From contig NZ_CP053697.2 in assembly GCF_013200955.2 (NCBI RefSeq), forward strand, positions 2,108,001 to 2,172,000: 64,000 nucleotides of DNA, given 5' to 3'. This stretch comes from Pseudomonas campi. GTDB lineage: Bacteria; Pseudomonadota; Gammaproteobacteria; Pseudomonadales; Pseudomonadaceae. The notes under the pieces are model-generated. The model had not been told where the DNA came from. It made no database searches and was given only the letters and a program-made list of their open reading frames with translations. Below are positions 20,285-30,286 of this stretch, one piece after another. Every line of letters starts with the position of its first letter. Position 1 is the stretch's first letter. Position numbers and translations under genes: made by a program.

Positions 20285-20436
20285 GAACCTGTTTACGATC
20301 TTTTGGACTAGAGCCAGACAAGGCGCTACGCCAGTAACAGCCTCCGGCTGGTCAAAACGGCGAGGAAGCGGAGCATTCCGAGCCTGTTTTTAACGCGGCA
20401 TGGCCGACGGACAAGAGATCGTGAACAGGTTCTGAG
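20281..20436. repeat. MITE-like element with about 25-bp terminal inverted repeats
   Basis: The left end at 20284 (AGAACCTGTTTACGATCT) and the right end at 20433 (AGATCGTGAACAGGTTCT) are inverted copies over 22 bases with two mismatches; the match extends 3 bases further on each side with one more mismatch. The roughly 105-bp interior has no open reading frame. The element lies directly at the stop codon of the nucleotidase gene and may supply its transcript end. Confidence 0.75.
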
Positions 20437-20528
20437 GGCCGCCCGTCTGCTCCCTGGTCTGCAGCCTTGCGCGCGGCGACACGCTGCTAAGCTCAAAACA
20501 GGGCCGCAGCAGGAAGTGGGGAGGCCGC

Positions 20529-21017
20529 ATGATCAGATCCATCCTATATGCCACCGATCTCGGCCTGTACGCTCCTTATGTGCTGCAGCATGCGCTGAAT
20601 CTGTCCCGCGCCCTCAAGGCCGAACTCTATGTGGTGCATGCGGTCGAGCCCATGGGGCTGTTCGCCGAGTCCGTGCTGCAAACCTACCTGGATGAGAAGA
20701 CTTTGCAGGAACTGCGCAGTAAAGGGCTGGGCAATGTCATGGCGAGTATCGAGCAGCGGGTGCTAGAGGGGTTTCGCGATGAGTTGGGCGATGCGCAGCA
20801 TGACATCGAGTTGATCCGTAATGTGCGGGTGGCTCAAGGCGACTCTTCACAGGTGATTCTGGAGGAGGCGCGGAAACTCGCCGTCGATCTGCTGGTCGTA
20901 GGCAGTCACAGCCATGGCGCGACTCAGGAGACCCCGTTGGGGCGCACAGCGGCCCGTGTCCTGCAGCTCTCCGAGATACCTGTCTACCTGGTGCCGATGC
21001 TGCAGCATCGTGGTTGA
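20529..21017 (+). CDS. universal stress protein (UspA family)
   Basis: A 162-residue single-domain Usp. The N-terminal strand is SILYATDLG, and the C-terminal nucleotide loop is VVGSHSHGATQETPLGRTAA, where the G-x2-G-x9-G(S/T) pattern is only partly met. It starts with a good GGGGAGG site. Role: stress and stationary-phase survival in general; the specific signal is unknown. Confidence 0.85.
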   Translation: MIRSILYATDLGLYAPYVLQHALNLSRALKAELYVVHAVEPMGLFAESVLQTYLDEKTLQELRSKGLGNVMASIEQRVLEGFRDELGDAQHDIELIRNVRVAQGDSSQVILEEARKLAVDLLVVGSHSHGATQETPLGRTAARVLQLSEIPVYLVPMLQHRG

Positions 21018-21108
21018 GGCGGGTTATGCGCATTCGTTAGACGAACGGCATGCATAACTCAGAAAATCGTCTAGTTTTATTCCTTGAACCATTAATATGG
21101 TTATATAA

Positions 21109-22131
<1,023 letters not shown>

Positions 22132-22146
22132 GTGTCGTCCAGATAG

Positions 22147-22176
22147 AAAAAGCCCGGCATTCGCCGGGCTTTTTCA
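22147..22176. terminator. bidirectional terminator between cysB and cysH
   Basis: AAAAAGCCCGGC-ATTC-GCCGGGCTTTTT is a perfect 12-bp stem around a 4-base loop, usable from both directions. Confidence 0.92.
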
Positions 22177-22177
22177 T

Positions 22178-22912
22178 TCAGGCTCTGGCAATCACATTGC
22201 CGGCATGCAGGCCGCATTCCTTCTGGGTTTCCTCTTCCCACCACCAGCGGCCTTCGCGCTCGTGCTGGTTGGGCAGGACTGGGCGGGTGCAGGGCTCGCA
22301 GCCGATGCTGGTATAGCCGCGCTCGTGCAGGCTGTTGTAGGGCAGCTCGAGCATGCGGATATAGGCCCAGACTTCCTCGCTGCTCATCTGCGCCAGCGGG
22401 TTGAACTTGTACAGCGGTTTGTCGGCCGTGGAAAAGGCGCCATCCAGTTCCATTGCGGCGACCTGGCTGCGGGTGCCGGGGCTCTGGTCGCGGCGCTGGC
22501 CGGTGGCCCAAGCCTTGACGCCGGCCAGCTTGCGCTTGAGCGGTTCGATCTTGCGGATGCCACAGCATTCGCCATGACCGTCCTTGTAGAAGCTGAACAG
22601 GCCTTTCTCGCGCACCAGGGCTTCGAGGCGGGTGGCATCCGGGCTCAGTACTTCGATGGCGATGCCATAGTGCTCGCGTACATGCTCGATAAAACGGTAG
22701 GTTTCCGGGTGCAGGCGGCCGGTATCCAGACTGAATACCTTGACCTTTTTGTTGAGCTTCCAGGCCATGTCGACCAGCACCACGTCCTCGGCACCGCTGA
22801 AGGAGATCCACAGCTCGTCACCGAAGTGCTCGAAGGCCAGTTTGAGAATGTCCTGGGGCGATTTGTTGGCATAGGCCGTTGCCAGTTCGGCAACGTTGAA
22901 GGCTTGGCTCAT
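22178..22912 (-). CDS. cysH: adenosine 5'-phosphosulfate reductase
   Basis: A 244-residue assimilatory sulfonucleotide reductase. It has the PP-loop ([16 protein letters not shown]), the RLHPETYR motif and the C-terminal catalytic ECGLHA. The Cys pairs CCGIRK and CEPC that ligate a [4Fe-4S] cluster mark it as an APS reductase rather than a PAPS-only enzyme. It makes sulfite for cysteine synthesis. The ATG at 22912 gives the usual MSQ start; an upstream in-frame start would add 22 unlikely residues. It is under CysB control in the genus. Confidence 0.95.
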   Translation of the reverse strand: MSQAFNVAELATAYANKSPQDILKLAFEHFGDELWISFSGAEDVVLVDMAWKLNKKVKVFSLDTGRLHPETYRFIEHVREHYGIAIEVLSPDATRLEALVREKGLFSFYKDGHGECCGIRKIEPLKRKLAGVKAWATGQRRDQSPGTRSQVAAMELDGAFSTADKPLYKFNPLAQMSSEEVWAYIRMLELPYNSLHERGYTSIGCEPCTRPVLPNQHEREGRWWWEEETQKECGLHAGNVIARA

Positions 22913-23100
22913 CGGGCTGGTTTCCTGGTTTAGGTGGCGCTGAACGCTCTGTGCCGAGGATGTTAGCAAAAAGGGCATATGCGTCTAAATAACCATATTC
23001 AAGCATGACTAACCACTATGGATATAAGTGCTGCGTTGCGTCGCAACGGGTGAATCGCTAGAGTGCCGCCTTCTGTCAAATTGCTAGCTAGGAGTGTCCC

Positions 23101-23718
23101 GTGGAAATTGCCTGTCTCGACCTCGAAGGCGTTCTGGTCCCGGAAATCTGGATCGCTTTCGCCGAAAAAACCGGCATTGACGCCCTCAAGGCGACCACCC
23201 GGGATATTCCTGACTACGACGTGCTGATGAAGCAGCGCCTGCGCATCCTCGACGAGCATGGGCTTAAGCTCGCCGATATCCAGGAAGTGATCGCCACCCT
23301 CAAGCCGCTGGAAGGCGCCGTGGAGTTCGTCGACTGGCTGCGCGAGCGCTTCCAGGTGGTGATCCTCTCGGACACCTTCTACGAGTTCTCCCAGCCGCTG
23401 ATGCGCCAGCTGGGCTTCCCGGCGCTGCTGTGCCACAAGCTGATCACCGACGAAACCGATCGCGTAGTGGGTTACCAACTGCGCCAGAAAGATCCCAAGC
23501 GCCAGTCGGTCATCGCCTTCAAGAGCCTGTACTACCGCGTGATCGCCGCCGGCGACTCGTACAACGACACCACCATGCTCAGCGAAGCCCATGCCGGCAT
23601 CCTGTTCCATGCCCCGGACAACGTGATCCGCGAGTTCCCGCAGTTCCCGGCGGTGCACACCTATGACGACCTCAAGCGCGAGTTCCTCAAGGCGTCTGAG
23701 CGTGATCTGAGCCTGTAA
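23101..23718 (+). CDS. thrH: phosphoserine phosphatase / homoserine phosphotransferase ThrH
   Basis: A 205-residue HAD enzyme. Motif I is DLEGVLVPE, where the nucleophile Asp is followed by LEG as in ThrH; motif III/IV is AAGDSYNDTTML. ThrH moves phosphate from phosphoserine to homoserine and can bypass thrB in P. aeruginosa. The GTG start lies 7 bases behind AGGAG. A strong terminator follows. Confidence 0.93.
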   Translation: MEIACLDLEGVLVPEIWIAFAEKTGIDALKATTRDIPDYDVLMKQRLRILDEHGLKLADIQEVIATLKPLEGAVEFVDWLRERFQVVILSDTFYEFSQPLMRQLGFPALLCHKLITDETDRVVGYQLRQKDPKRQSVIAFKSLYYRVIAAGDSYNDTTMLSEAHAGILFHAPDNVIREFPQFPAVHTYDDLKREFLKASERDLSL

Positions 23719-23733
23719 GGCTCTTGCGCAAAA

Positions 23734-23770
23734 AAACGACAAGGCCCGCTAATTGCGGGCCTTGTCGTTT
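23734..23770. terminator. long bidirectional terminator between thrH and pabB
   Basis: AACGACAAGGCCCGC and GCGGGCCTTGTCGTT form a perfect 15-bp or longer stem around TAATT. Its core AAGGCCCGC-N-GCGGGCCTT is the same as the terminator at 5408. Confidence 0.93.
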
Positions 23771-23780
23771 CAGTGGCGGG

Positions 23781-25133
23781 CTAAAGGCCGGAGAGTTGCT
23801 CGAGGGTCTGTAGCAGCACTTTCACCTTGGTGATCGACTCCTGGTACTCGGCCTGCCACTGCGAGTCGGCGACTATGCCACCGCCGCCCCAGCAGCTGAT
23901 CTGACCGTCCTTGACCAGCAGGCTGCGAATGGCGATGGAGCTGTCCAGCTCGCCGCGTACATCCAGATAGAGCAGGGAGCCGCAGTACAGGGTGCGGCGG
24001 GTCGGCTCCAGTTCGTCAATGATCTGCATGGCGCGAATCTTCGGCGCGCCGGTGATCGAGCCACCGGGGAAGCTGCCGGCAATCAGATCCAGTGCGTCCT
24101 TGCCCGCAGCCAGCTCACCGGTAACCGCGCTGACCAGGTGATGCACGTTGGGGTAACTCTCCAGGGCGAACAGCTCGGGTACGCGCACTGAGCCGATGCG
24201 GCAGCTGCGGCCGAGGTCGTTGCGCAGCAGATCGACGATCATCAGGTTTTCGGCGCGATCTTTTAGGCTATCCAGCAGCAGCTGCGCTTCGGCAGCATCG
24301 GCGGCTGGCGTAGCACCGCGTGGACGGGTGCCCTTGATCGGCCGGGTTTCCACCCGACCCTGACTGACCTGCAGGTAACGCTCCGGCGAAAGGCTGAGAA
24401 TGGCGCCGCCATCGGGCAGGCTCTGGAATCCTGCGAACGGAGTGGGGCAGGCGGTACGCAGAGCCTGGTAGGCGGTCCACGGATCGCCTGCACAAGGCGC
24501 CTGGAAGCGTTGGGCGAAGTTCACCTGGTAGCAGTCGCCGGCCTGGATATAGGCCTGGATGCGCTCGATCGCCTGACGGTACTGCTCGGCATCAAGGTCG
24601 CCTCGAAAGGCCTCCAGCAGCTTGAAGCTGGCGGCTGCGACAGGCGCTAGCTGACTGAACAGCGCGATCAGTCGTGTACGCTCGGCGGCCTCCAGTTGCG
24701 GGTGGAACACCAGCTGGCTGGTACGCTTCTGGTGGTCGCTGATCAGCGCCCAGCCATACAGGCCAAAGCGCGCATCCGGCAGCAGCAGGTCATCTCTGGC
24801 CTGTTCTGGCAATTGCTCGATGCGGCGGCCGAAATCATAGGCCAGATAGCCGATCAGGCCGCCTGTGAAAGGCAGTTCGATATTTGCCGGTGCCTCGGCG
24901 CGCCCCAACTGATCGAGACTCTTGCGCAGGTGCTGAAAGAACGCCGCAGCCGGTTCATTGGGGTTGGGTACGAACGTCTGCAGTGGCCAGGCGCTGAGAA
25001 GGTCGAAACGTCCGCGTTCGGCCTGCGGCCGGCCGGCATCCAGCAGCACGGCGCCGGGAGCCTGGCGCACCAAGGCAAAGTAATCGGCCGGATCGGCCAG
25101 GTAGGGCAGGGCGTGAACGAGGCAGCTGTGCAT
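23781..25133 (-). CDS. pabB: aminodeoxychorismate synthase component I
   Basis: A 450-residue chorismate-utilising enzyme that makes 4-amino-4-deoxychorismate for folate. The conserved motifs PIKGTRPRG, DRAENLMIVDLLRNDLG, SFPGGSITGAPK, MQIIDELEP and WGGGGIVADS are all present. The Lys in PIKGT separates PabB from anthranilate synthase. The N-terminal domain is intact. No pabA lies nearby; the glutaminase is expected elsewhere in the genome. Confidence 0.95.
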   Translation of the reverse strand: MHSCLVHALPYLADPADYFALVRQAPGAVLLDAGRPQAERGRFDLLSAWPLQTFVPNPNEPAAAFFQHLRKSLDQLGRAEAPANIELPFTGGLIGYLAYDFGRRIEQLPEQARDDLLLPDARFGLYGWALISDHQKRTSQLVFHPQLEAAERTRLIALFSQLAPVAAASFKLLEAFRGDLDAEQYRQAIERIQAYIQAGDCYQVNFAQRFQAPCAGDPWTAYQALRTACPTPFAGFQSLPDGGAILSLSPERYLQVSQGRVETRPIKGTRPRGATPAADAAEAQLLLDSLKDRAENLMIVDLLRNDLGRSCRIGSVRVPELFALESYPNVHHLVSAVTGELAAGKDALDLIAGSFPGGSITGAPKIRAMQIIDELEPTRRTLYCGSLLYLDVRGELDSSIAIRSLLVKDGQISCWGGGGIVADSQWQAEYQESITKVKVLLQTLEQLSGL

Positions 25134-25205
25134 GCGAATTGGTCAGGCGAACGCGAAGGCCGATTGTAGTCTGTGCCCGCCTTGAGGGCCTAGGGCGCAG
25201 CAATG

Positions 25206-25232
25206 AAAAAGCCCGGCCGGAGCCGGGCTTTT
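25206..25232 (-). terminator. intrinsic terminator of the ATP-grasp gene
   Basis: AAAAGCCCGGC-CGGA-GCCGGGCTTTT lies directly beyond the stop of the minus-strand gene at 25248 and in front of the pabB promoter. Confidence 0.9.
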
Positions 25233-25247
25233 CTGGATGGAGCTGAA

Positions 25248-26234
25248 TCAGATCTCTGCCGGTTTGACATGACCAAACAGCTGCTGGGAGAAGCGCACGC
25301 GATCTTCCGCGCTTTCCTTCACATCGTTCTTCGCCAGTTCGGCAATCCGTGCTTCCACCGCATGGGCTCGATGGGTCAGGCCGCAGTCGTTAGCGATCTG
25401 GATGTTCAAGCCGGGGCGGGCGTTGAGCTCGAGGATCAACGGGCCTTTCTCTTCGTCCAGCACCATGTCCACACCGATGTAGCCAAGGCCGCACAACTCG
25501 TAGCAACCGGCCGCCAGCTTCATGAAACCGTCCCAGTTGGGCAGCTGCACGCCGTCCACCGCGTTGGTGGTGTCCGGGTGCTTGGTGATCTTGTTGTTCA
25601 GCCAGGTGCCGCGCAGGGTCAGGCCGGTCGCCAGATCCACACCCACGCCGATGGCGCCCTGGTGCAGGTTGGCCTTGCCGTTGGACTGGCGCGTCGGCAG
25701 GCGCAGCATGGCCATTACCGGGTAGCCCATCAGCACGATGATGCGGATGTCCGGCACGCCTTCGTAGCTGATGCTCTTGAAGATCGGGTCCGGGGTGACC
25801 CGGTACTCGATCAGCGCGCGGTCGCGGTGACCACCCAGGGAGTACAGGCCGGTAAGGATGCTCGATAACTGGTGCTCGATGTCCTCCTGGCTGACGATCT
25901 TGCCGGAAACCGTCTTGTAGCGGCCCTCGAACTTGTCGGCGATGACCAGGATGCCGTCACCACCGGCGCCTTGCGCCGGCTTGATCACGAAATCGCTGCG
26001 TCCGGCGATGATCTCGTCGAACTTCTCGATCTCCTTCTCGGTGGAGATGATCCCGTACAGCTCCGGCACATGGATGCCGGCCTGGATCGCACGCTCCTTG
26101 GTGATGATCTTGTCATCGACGATGGGGTACAGGTGCCGTTGGTTGTACTTCAGCACGTAGTCCGCATTGCGTCGATTGATGCCCATGATGCCTTTGGCTT
26201 CCAGGGCTTTCCATCTCTTGATCAGACCGAACAT
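25248..26234 (-). CDS. RimK-like ATP-grasp ligase (alpha-L-glutamate ligase-like)
   Basis: A 328-residue ATP-grasp protein. FVIKPAQGAGGDGILVI forms the nucleotide lid, and LILELNARPGLNIQIAND provides the Mg-binding Glu/Asn of ATP-grasp enzymes. The family is annotated as alpha-L-glutamate ligase-like; its substrate is not established. It starts 4 bp after the transglutaminase-like 7-TM gene, and the retropepsin-like protease gene precedes that. This three-gene unit is widely conserved in Proteobacteria, suggesting that ligase, membrane protein and protease serve one envelope process. Confidence 0.8.
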   Translation of the reverse strand: MFGLIKRWKALEAKGIMGINRRNADYVLKYNQRHLYPIVDDKIITKERAIQAGIHVPELYGIISTEKEIEKFDEIIAGRSDFVIKPAQGAGGDGILVIADKFEGRYKTVSGKIVSQEDIEHQLSSILTGLYSLGGHRDRALIEYRVTPDPIFKSISYEGVPDIRIIVLMGYPVMAMLRLPTRQSNGKANLHQGAIGVGVDLATGLTLRGTWLNNKITKHPDTTNAVDGVQLPNWDGFMKLAAGCYELCGLGYIGVDMVLDEEKGPLILELNARPGLNIQIANDCGLTHRAHAVEARIAELAKNDVKESAEDRVRFSQQLFGHVKPAEI

Positions 26235-26238
26235 GGGC

Positions 26239-27765
26239 TCAATCCTTCAGGAAGGCTTTGAAACGGAACAGCTCGGTCAGGCGGTAGCCGCGGTAGCGAC
26301 CCATCGCCAGCATGAAGCCCACCATGATCAACAGCACAGCCGGGAAGGTGAAGATGAAGTAGGTCAGCTCCGGCACGGTCATCAGCAGGTGTGCCAAGGT
26401 AGCGGCGAACAGGGTGCCAACCGCGACCTTGAAGGCATGCGAGGCGCCGCGTTCTTCCCAGGTGATCGACAGGCGTTCGATGGTCATGGTCAGGATCACC
26501 ATCGGGAACAGCGCTACCGACAGGCCGCGTTCCAGGCCCAGCTTGTGGCTGAACAGGCTGATCACGGCGATCAGTACCACGACGAAGGTCAGTACCACCG
26601 ACAGACGCGGCAGCATCTGCAGCTTCAAGTGCTCAAGGTAGGAGCGCAGCGACAGGCCGAGGGCGGTGATGACGGTGAACAGCATGATGCCGAAACCCAG
26701 CTGGGTTTCGCGGAAGGCCAAGGCGATCAGTACCGGAGTAAAAGTACCCAGGGTCTGCAGGCCGCCCAGGTTGCGCAGGATCAGGATCACCAGCACGCCG
26801 ATCGGGATCATGATCATGATCTGATAGGTCTGCTGGGTCTGCAGCGGCAGGCCGTACAAGGAGTATTCGAGGAAGTCGACGTCGGTGTTCTCGTCCGTCA
26901 GCTTGGCCAGGCGAATGGCGTTCATCTCGCTGTTGTTCAGGGTGAAGCTGACCAGGGCCTTCTTGCCGCCCTCGATGCCAACCAGCTGGTCGTCGCCGGT
27001 CCACCAGACCAGGCGATCTTGCGGCAGACCTTGCTCGCCACTGTCCGGGTTGAAATACAGCCAGTTCTCGCCGTTGAAGCTACGCAGCCACAGCTCGGGA
27101 GTCTGCTGAATGTCGGCCGCCAGGCGAATGGTGTGCACACGCTCCATGGGGACATGGGCGATGGACAGCAGCAGCTCGATGACTTTGGCCTTGTTCGGGG
27201 TCGAGGCATCGCCGCCGAGCAACAGTTTGACGTTGTCGTCAGCGCTATTGTTGACCCGCTTGATGGTCTCGCTGATGAAGGTCTCGACGTCGGCCGAGTG
27301 CTGGCGGATCGGCGCCAGCAGGGCCTCGGCAGCGATCTTCTCGGCGCCTTCGACCGCAATGCTGTCACGGTAGATCGGCCCCGTGGCCTTAGGCTGCTCG
27401 CCGCTGTAGCGCTTGGTCAGCACCAGGCGGTAATACAGGGTCTGATTGCCGCTGGCGCGCCGTGCCGACCAGGTCACCTTGCGGTTGCCATCAGCGCGCT
27501 TGATGCTCACCCCGTAGTTGTTCGAGATGAAGCTCTCATTGAGGCTGACATAGTCCTGGTTGAGCGGCGGTACAAACATCTGCACCTTCACCGGCTCGCG
27601 GCCGCTGGCCTGGAATTCGACTTTGGCGTCGATGTTCCACAGGTCATCGGTCTCGTCCTCGGTCACCGGGATGCCGAGAATGAAGATCTGGTAGGCCGTA
27701 ACCAGAATGCCCACCGTCACCAGAAGGGTGATGAGGACTTTCAGATGCAGGGTCAAGGATCGCAT
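26239..27765 (-). CDS. inactive transglutaminase fused to seven membrane helices
   Basis: A 508-residue protein. One N-terminal helix (VLITLLVTVGILVTAYQIFI) precedes a periplasmic domain (about residues 40-280) that resembles a transglutaminase fold, but no Cys-His-Asp triad is visible. Then comes a block of about seven membrane helices (IMIMIPIGVLVILILRNLGG to FIFTFPAVLLIMVGFMLAMG). The start is taken at MRSLTLHL (27765), four bases after the upstream stop. It belongs to the conserved cluster with the ATP-grasp and retropepsin-like genes. Confidence 0.85.
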   Translation of the reverse strand: MRSLTLHLKVLITLLVTVGILVTAYQIFILGIPVTEDETDDLWNIDAKVEFQASGREPVKVQMFVPPLNQDYVSLNESFISNNYGVSIKRADGNRKVTWSARRASGNQTLYYRLVLTKRYSGEQPKATGPIYRDSIAVEGAEKIAAEALLAPIRQHSADVETFISETIKRVNNSADDNVKLLLGGDASTPNKAKVIELLLSIAHVPMERVHTIRLAADIQQTPELWLRSFNGENWLYFNPDSGEQGLPQDRLVWWTGDDQLVGIEGGKKALVSFTLNNSEMNAIRLAKLTDENTDVDFLEYSLYGLPLQTQQTYQIMIMIPIGVLVILILRNLGGLQTLGTFTPVLIALAFRETQLGFGIMLFTVITALGLSLRSYLEHLKLQMLPRLSVVLTFVVVLIAVISLFSHKLGLERGLSVALFPMVILTMTIERLSITWEERGASHAFKVAVGTLFAATLAHLLMTVPELTYFIFTFPAVLLIMVGFMLAMGRYRGYRLTELFRFKAFLKD

Positions 27766-27771
27766 GAGCAA

Positions 27772-28305
27772 TTACTCGGCAGCGGTAGTAAGGAGGCAGC
27801 CGGGCTTGCCGGCGGCATATTTAAGACTTGGATCGACCATGGCATCCAGGCGCTTGAGCGCTTCTGAGCCAATCAGCAAGGGATACTGGAAGGCGCTACG
27901 GTCGGTCAGGTTCACTTCAATGGTGCGTTGGGTTTTACCCATACATACGTTCAGTTCGATGACGGGACGTGCAGTGTAGGTCTTGCCTTCTTCTGGATCA
28001 TAGTCGCCGGCACGTCGCTTGATCTTGCTGATCCGCGCCAGGGGGCGTTCGATGGGGTGTTCGTGCGCATCATCGATCGCCAAGTAGAAGCGCACCCAGG
28101 TCTCGCCGTCACGTTTGAAGCGTTTGATGTCGCGCGCACTCAGTGAAGCTGTCTTGGCGCCGGTATCCAGTTTGGCGGCGACTTCCATCTCAAGATCGGA
28201 GAGCTGGATGTATTCATTCAGACCATAGACAGCCTTTTCCGCCGCGAGACTCAGGCCGGAGAACATCGTGCAGCAAAGGAAGAAGGCTAAGGGCTCGAGT
28301 CTCAT
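27772..28305 (-). CDS. retropepsin-like aspartic protease (ATP-dependent zinc protease family)
   Basis: A 177-residue exported protein. A signal peptide (FFLCCTMFSGLSLA) precedes a pepsin-like half-domain with the catalytic motif KLDTGAKTASLSA. The family (PF05618) has been annotated as putative ATP-dependent zinc protease, but the DTGA motif points to an aspartic, retropepsin-like active site. It is the first gene of the three-gene unit with the transglutaminase-like membrane protein and ATP-grasp ligase. Confidence 0.82.
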   Translation of the reverse strand: MRLEPLAFFLCCTMFSGLSLAAEKAVYGLNEYIQLSDLEMEVAAKLDTGAKTASLSARDIKRFKRDGETWVRFYLAIDDAHEHPIERPLARISKIKRRAGDYDPEEGKTYTARPVIELNVCMGKTQRTIEVNLTDRSAFQYPLLIGSEALKRLDAMVDPSLKYAAGKPGCLLTTAAE

Positions 28306-28506
28306 AAGTCCTGTGATGTTTGTTTCGTCGGATCGGGTGATCGGCAAGGGAGTGGGGCGGCCGGCCCCTGCAGTCTAGCAGGCGCTACAGGCATAGGGAC
28401 GGCGCTGGCGGCGCATTCTAGCATGGGCTTTTTCAGCTGCGACAGACGCTTACACGCGTTTCTAGAGGTGAAGTGCACGGATTATGCGCACGTCACTCGT
28501 CGAGAT

Positions 28507-28518
28507 ATTGTCGACAAT
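28507..28518. promoter_or_regulatory. 12-bp palindrome, candidate operator of the GntR regulator
   Basis: ATTGTCGACAAT is a perfect palindrome about 75 bp upstream of the GntR start, in a 290-bp divergent promoter region and just ahead of an A/T stretch (TTGTTTTTTTA). FCD-type GntR proteins bind short palindromes with a TTGT/ACAA pattern. It may mediate autoregulation and control of the prp operon. Confidence 0.5.
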
Positions 28519-28592
28519 GTTGTTTTTTTATTTGACAGGAGGCCACCTGGATCGTAGTTTTTCCGCATCATAAATTAAAGGTGTCAACAATA

Positions 28593-29324
28593 ATGCTGGG
28601 CACTTCCGACATTACCACTGCCTCTGTCGACGACTCCGGCACGCTTTCCGAGCATGTCTTCCGGCGTATCCAGGCGGCTATTGTCAAGGGAGAGATCGCG
28701 CCCGGCAGCAAGATCTCCGAGCCAGAGTTGGCGCGTATTTACGGTATCAGTCGCGGCCCGCTGCGCGAGGCGATCCACCGCCTGGAAGGTCAGCGCCTGT
28801 TGGTTCGCGTCCCCCATGTGGGCGCGCGGGTGGTCTCGCTCAGCCACGCCGAGTTGATCGAGCTGTATGAAATCCGCGAATCCCTCGAAGGCATGGCCTG
28901 TCGCCTGGCCGCCGAGCGCATGACCCAGGGCGAGATCGATGAGCTGCGCCGGGTACTCGACCTGCATGAACAGGATGCGGCCTTCAAGGCCGGTGTTGGC
29001 TACTACCAGCAGGAAGGCGACTTCGACTTCCACTACCGGATCATCCAGGGCAGCGGCAACAAGACCCTGACCCAGATGCTCTGCGGCGAGCTCTATCAAC
29101 TGGTGCGCATGTACCGCCTGCAGTTTTCCGCTACGCCGAACCGCCCAAGGCATGCCTTCAACGAGCACCATCGCATTCTGGACGCGATCTCCGAGCGCGA
29201 TGGCGAGTTGGCCGAGCTACTGATGCGCCGCCATATCGCCGCCTCCAAACGCAATATCGAACGCCACTACACCGCGCAAGCGGGGCAGGGCGCCGCTCCT
29301 TCAACCGCACGAGGTGAATCATGA
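28593..29324 (+). CDS. GntR/FCD regulator of the 2-methylcitrate operon
   Basis: A 243-residue regulator. It has an N-terminal GntR winged helix ([38 protein letters not shown]) and a C-terminal FCD ligand domain with metal-binding positions ([33 protein letters not shown]). The stop overlaps prpB by 4 bp, so it is the first gene of the operon it probably controls. The ATG at 28593 lies behind AAAGGTG; a GTG at 28581 is an alternative. Propionate operons of pseudomonads use this GntR type instead of the sigma-54 activator PrpR. Confidence 0.88.
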   Translation: MLGTSDITTASVDDSGTLSEHVFRRIQAAIVKGEIAPGSKISEPELARIYGISRGPLREAIHRLEGQRLLVRVPHVGARVVSLSHAELIELYEIRESLEGMACRLAAERMTQGEIDELRRVLDLHEQDAAFKAGVGYYQQEGDFDFHYRIIQGSGNKTLTQMLCGELYQLVRMYRLQFSATPNRPRHAFNEHHRILDAISERDGELAELLMRRHIAASKRNIERHYTAQAGQGAAPSTARGES

Positions 29325-30205
29325 GTTCGAGCACTCCCGGTCAGCGCTTCCGCGACGCCGTCGCCAGCGAACATCCCCTGCAAGTAGTCGGCGCGATCAA
29401 CGCCAACCATGCCCTGCTGGCCAAACGCGCCGGTTTCAAGGCCATCTACCTGTCCGGTGGTGGCGTGGCGGCAGGCTCGCTCGGCTTGCCGGACCTGGGC
29501 ATCACCGGCCTGGATGACGTACTCACCGATGTGCGCCGTATCACCGATGTGTGCGACCTGCCGCTCTTGGTGGATGTCGACACCGGCTTTGGCAGCTCGG
29601 CGTTCAACGTGGCGCGTACGGTCAAGTCGATGATCAAGTTCGGCGCCGCCGCCATCCACATCGAAGACCAGGTCGGTGCCAAGCGCTGCGGCCACCGCCC
29701 CAATAAAGAGATCGTGACCCAGCAGGAGATGGTCGACCGCATCAAGGCCGCCGTCGACGCCCGTACCGACGACAGCTTCGTGATCATGGCGCGTACCGAT
29801 GCCCTGGCCGTCGAAGGCCTCAACTCGGCCCTCGACCGCGCCGCCGCCTGCATCGAAGCCGGCGCCGACATGATCTTCCCGGAAGCCATCACCGAACTGG
29901 CGATGTACAAGACCTTCGCCGACCGTATCAAGGCGCCGATCCTGGCCAACATCACCGAATTCGGCGCCACGCCGCTGTACACCACCGAAGAGTTGGCCAG
30001 CGTCGACGTGTCCCTGGTGCTGTACCCGCTGTCGGCCTTCCGCGCCATGAACAAGGCGGCCGAGAACGTCTACACCGCGCTGCGCCGCGACGGCACCCAG
30101 GCCAACGTGATCGACACCATGCAAACGCGCATGGAACTGTACGAGCGCATCAATTACCACGCCTTCGAGCAGCACCTTGACGCCCTGTTTGCCGCCAAGA
30201 AGTAA
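29321..30205 (+). CDS. prpB: 2-methylisocitrate lyase
   Basis: A 294-residue member of the isocitrate lyase / PEP mutase superfamily. It cleaves 2-methylisocitrate to pyruvate and succinate, the last step of the methylcitrate cycle. The catalytic Cys motif KRCGHRPNK, the metal site LVDVDTGFG and HIEDQ are present. It is translationally coupled to the regulator gene (ATGA). The cycle disposes of propionyl-CoA from odd-chain fatty acids and branched amino acids. Confidence 0.95.
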   Translation: MSSSTPGQRFRDAVASEHPLQVVGAINANHALLAKRAGFKAIYLSGGGVAAGSLGLPDLGITGLDDVLTDVRRITDVCDLPLLVDVDTGFGSSAFNVARTVKSMIKFGAAAIHIEDQVGAKRCGHRPNKEIVTQQEMVDRIKAAVDARTDDSFVIMARTDALAVEGLNSALDRAAACIEAGADMIFPEAITELAMYKTFADRIKAPILANITEFGATPLYTTEELASVDVSLVLYPLSAFRAMNKAAENVYTALRRDGTQANVIDTMQTRMELYERINYHAFEQHLDALFAAKK

Positions 30206-30286
30206 CCGGTACGCTGGCCGCCCGCCCAGAGCGGGCAGGCCGGCGCACAACAAGAAACAACCGGATTAGATGAGGACCTATTCGTT

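Noticed and set aside
26167..27867. 566-codon frame on the plus strand opposite the transglutaminase-like gene
   Set aside because: Translation is Gln/His-rich without domains; it is the antisense of a recognisable membrane protein.
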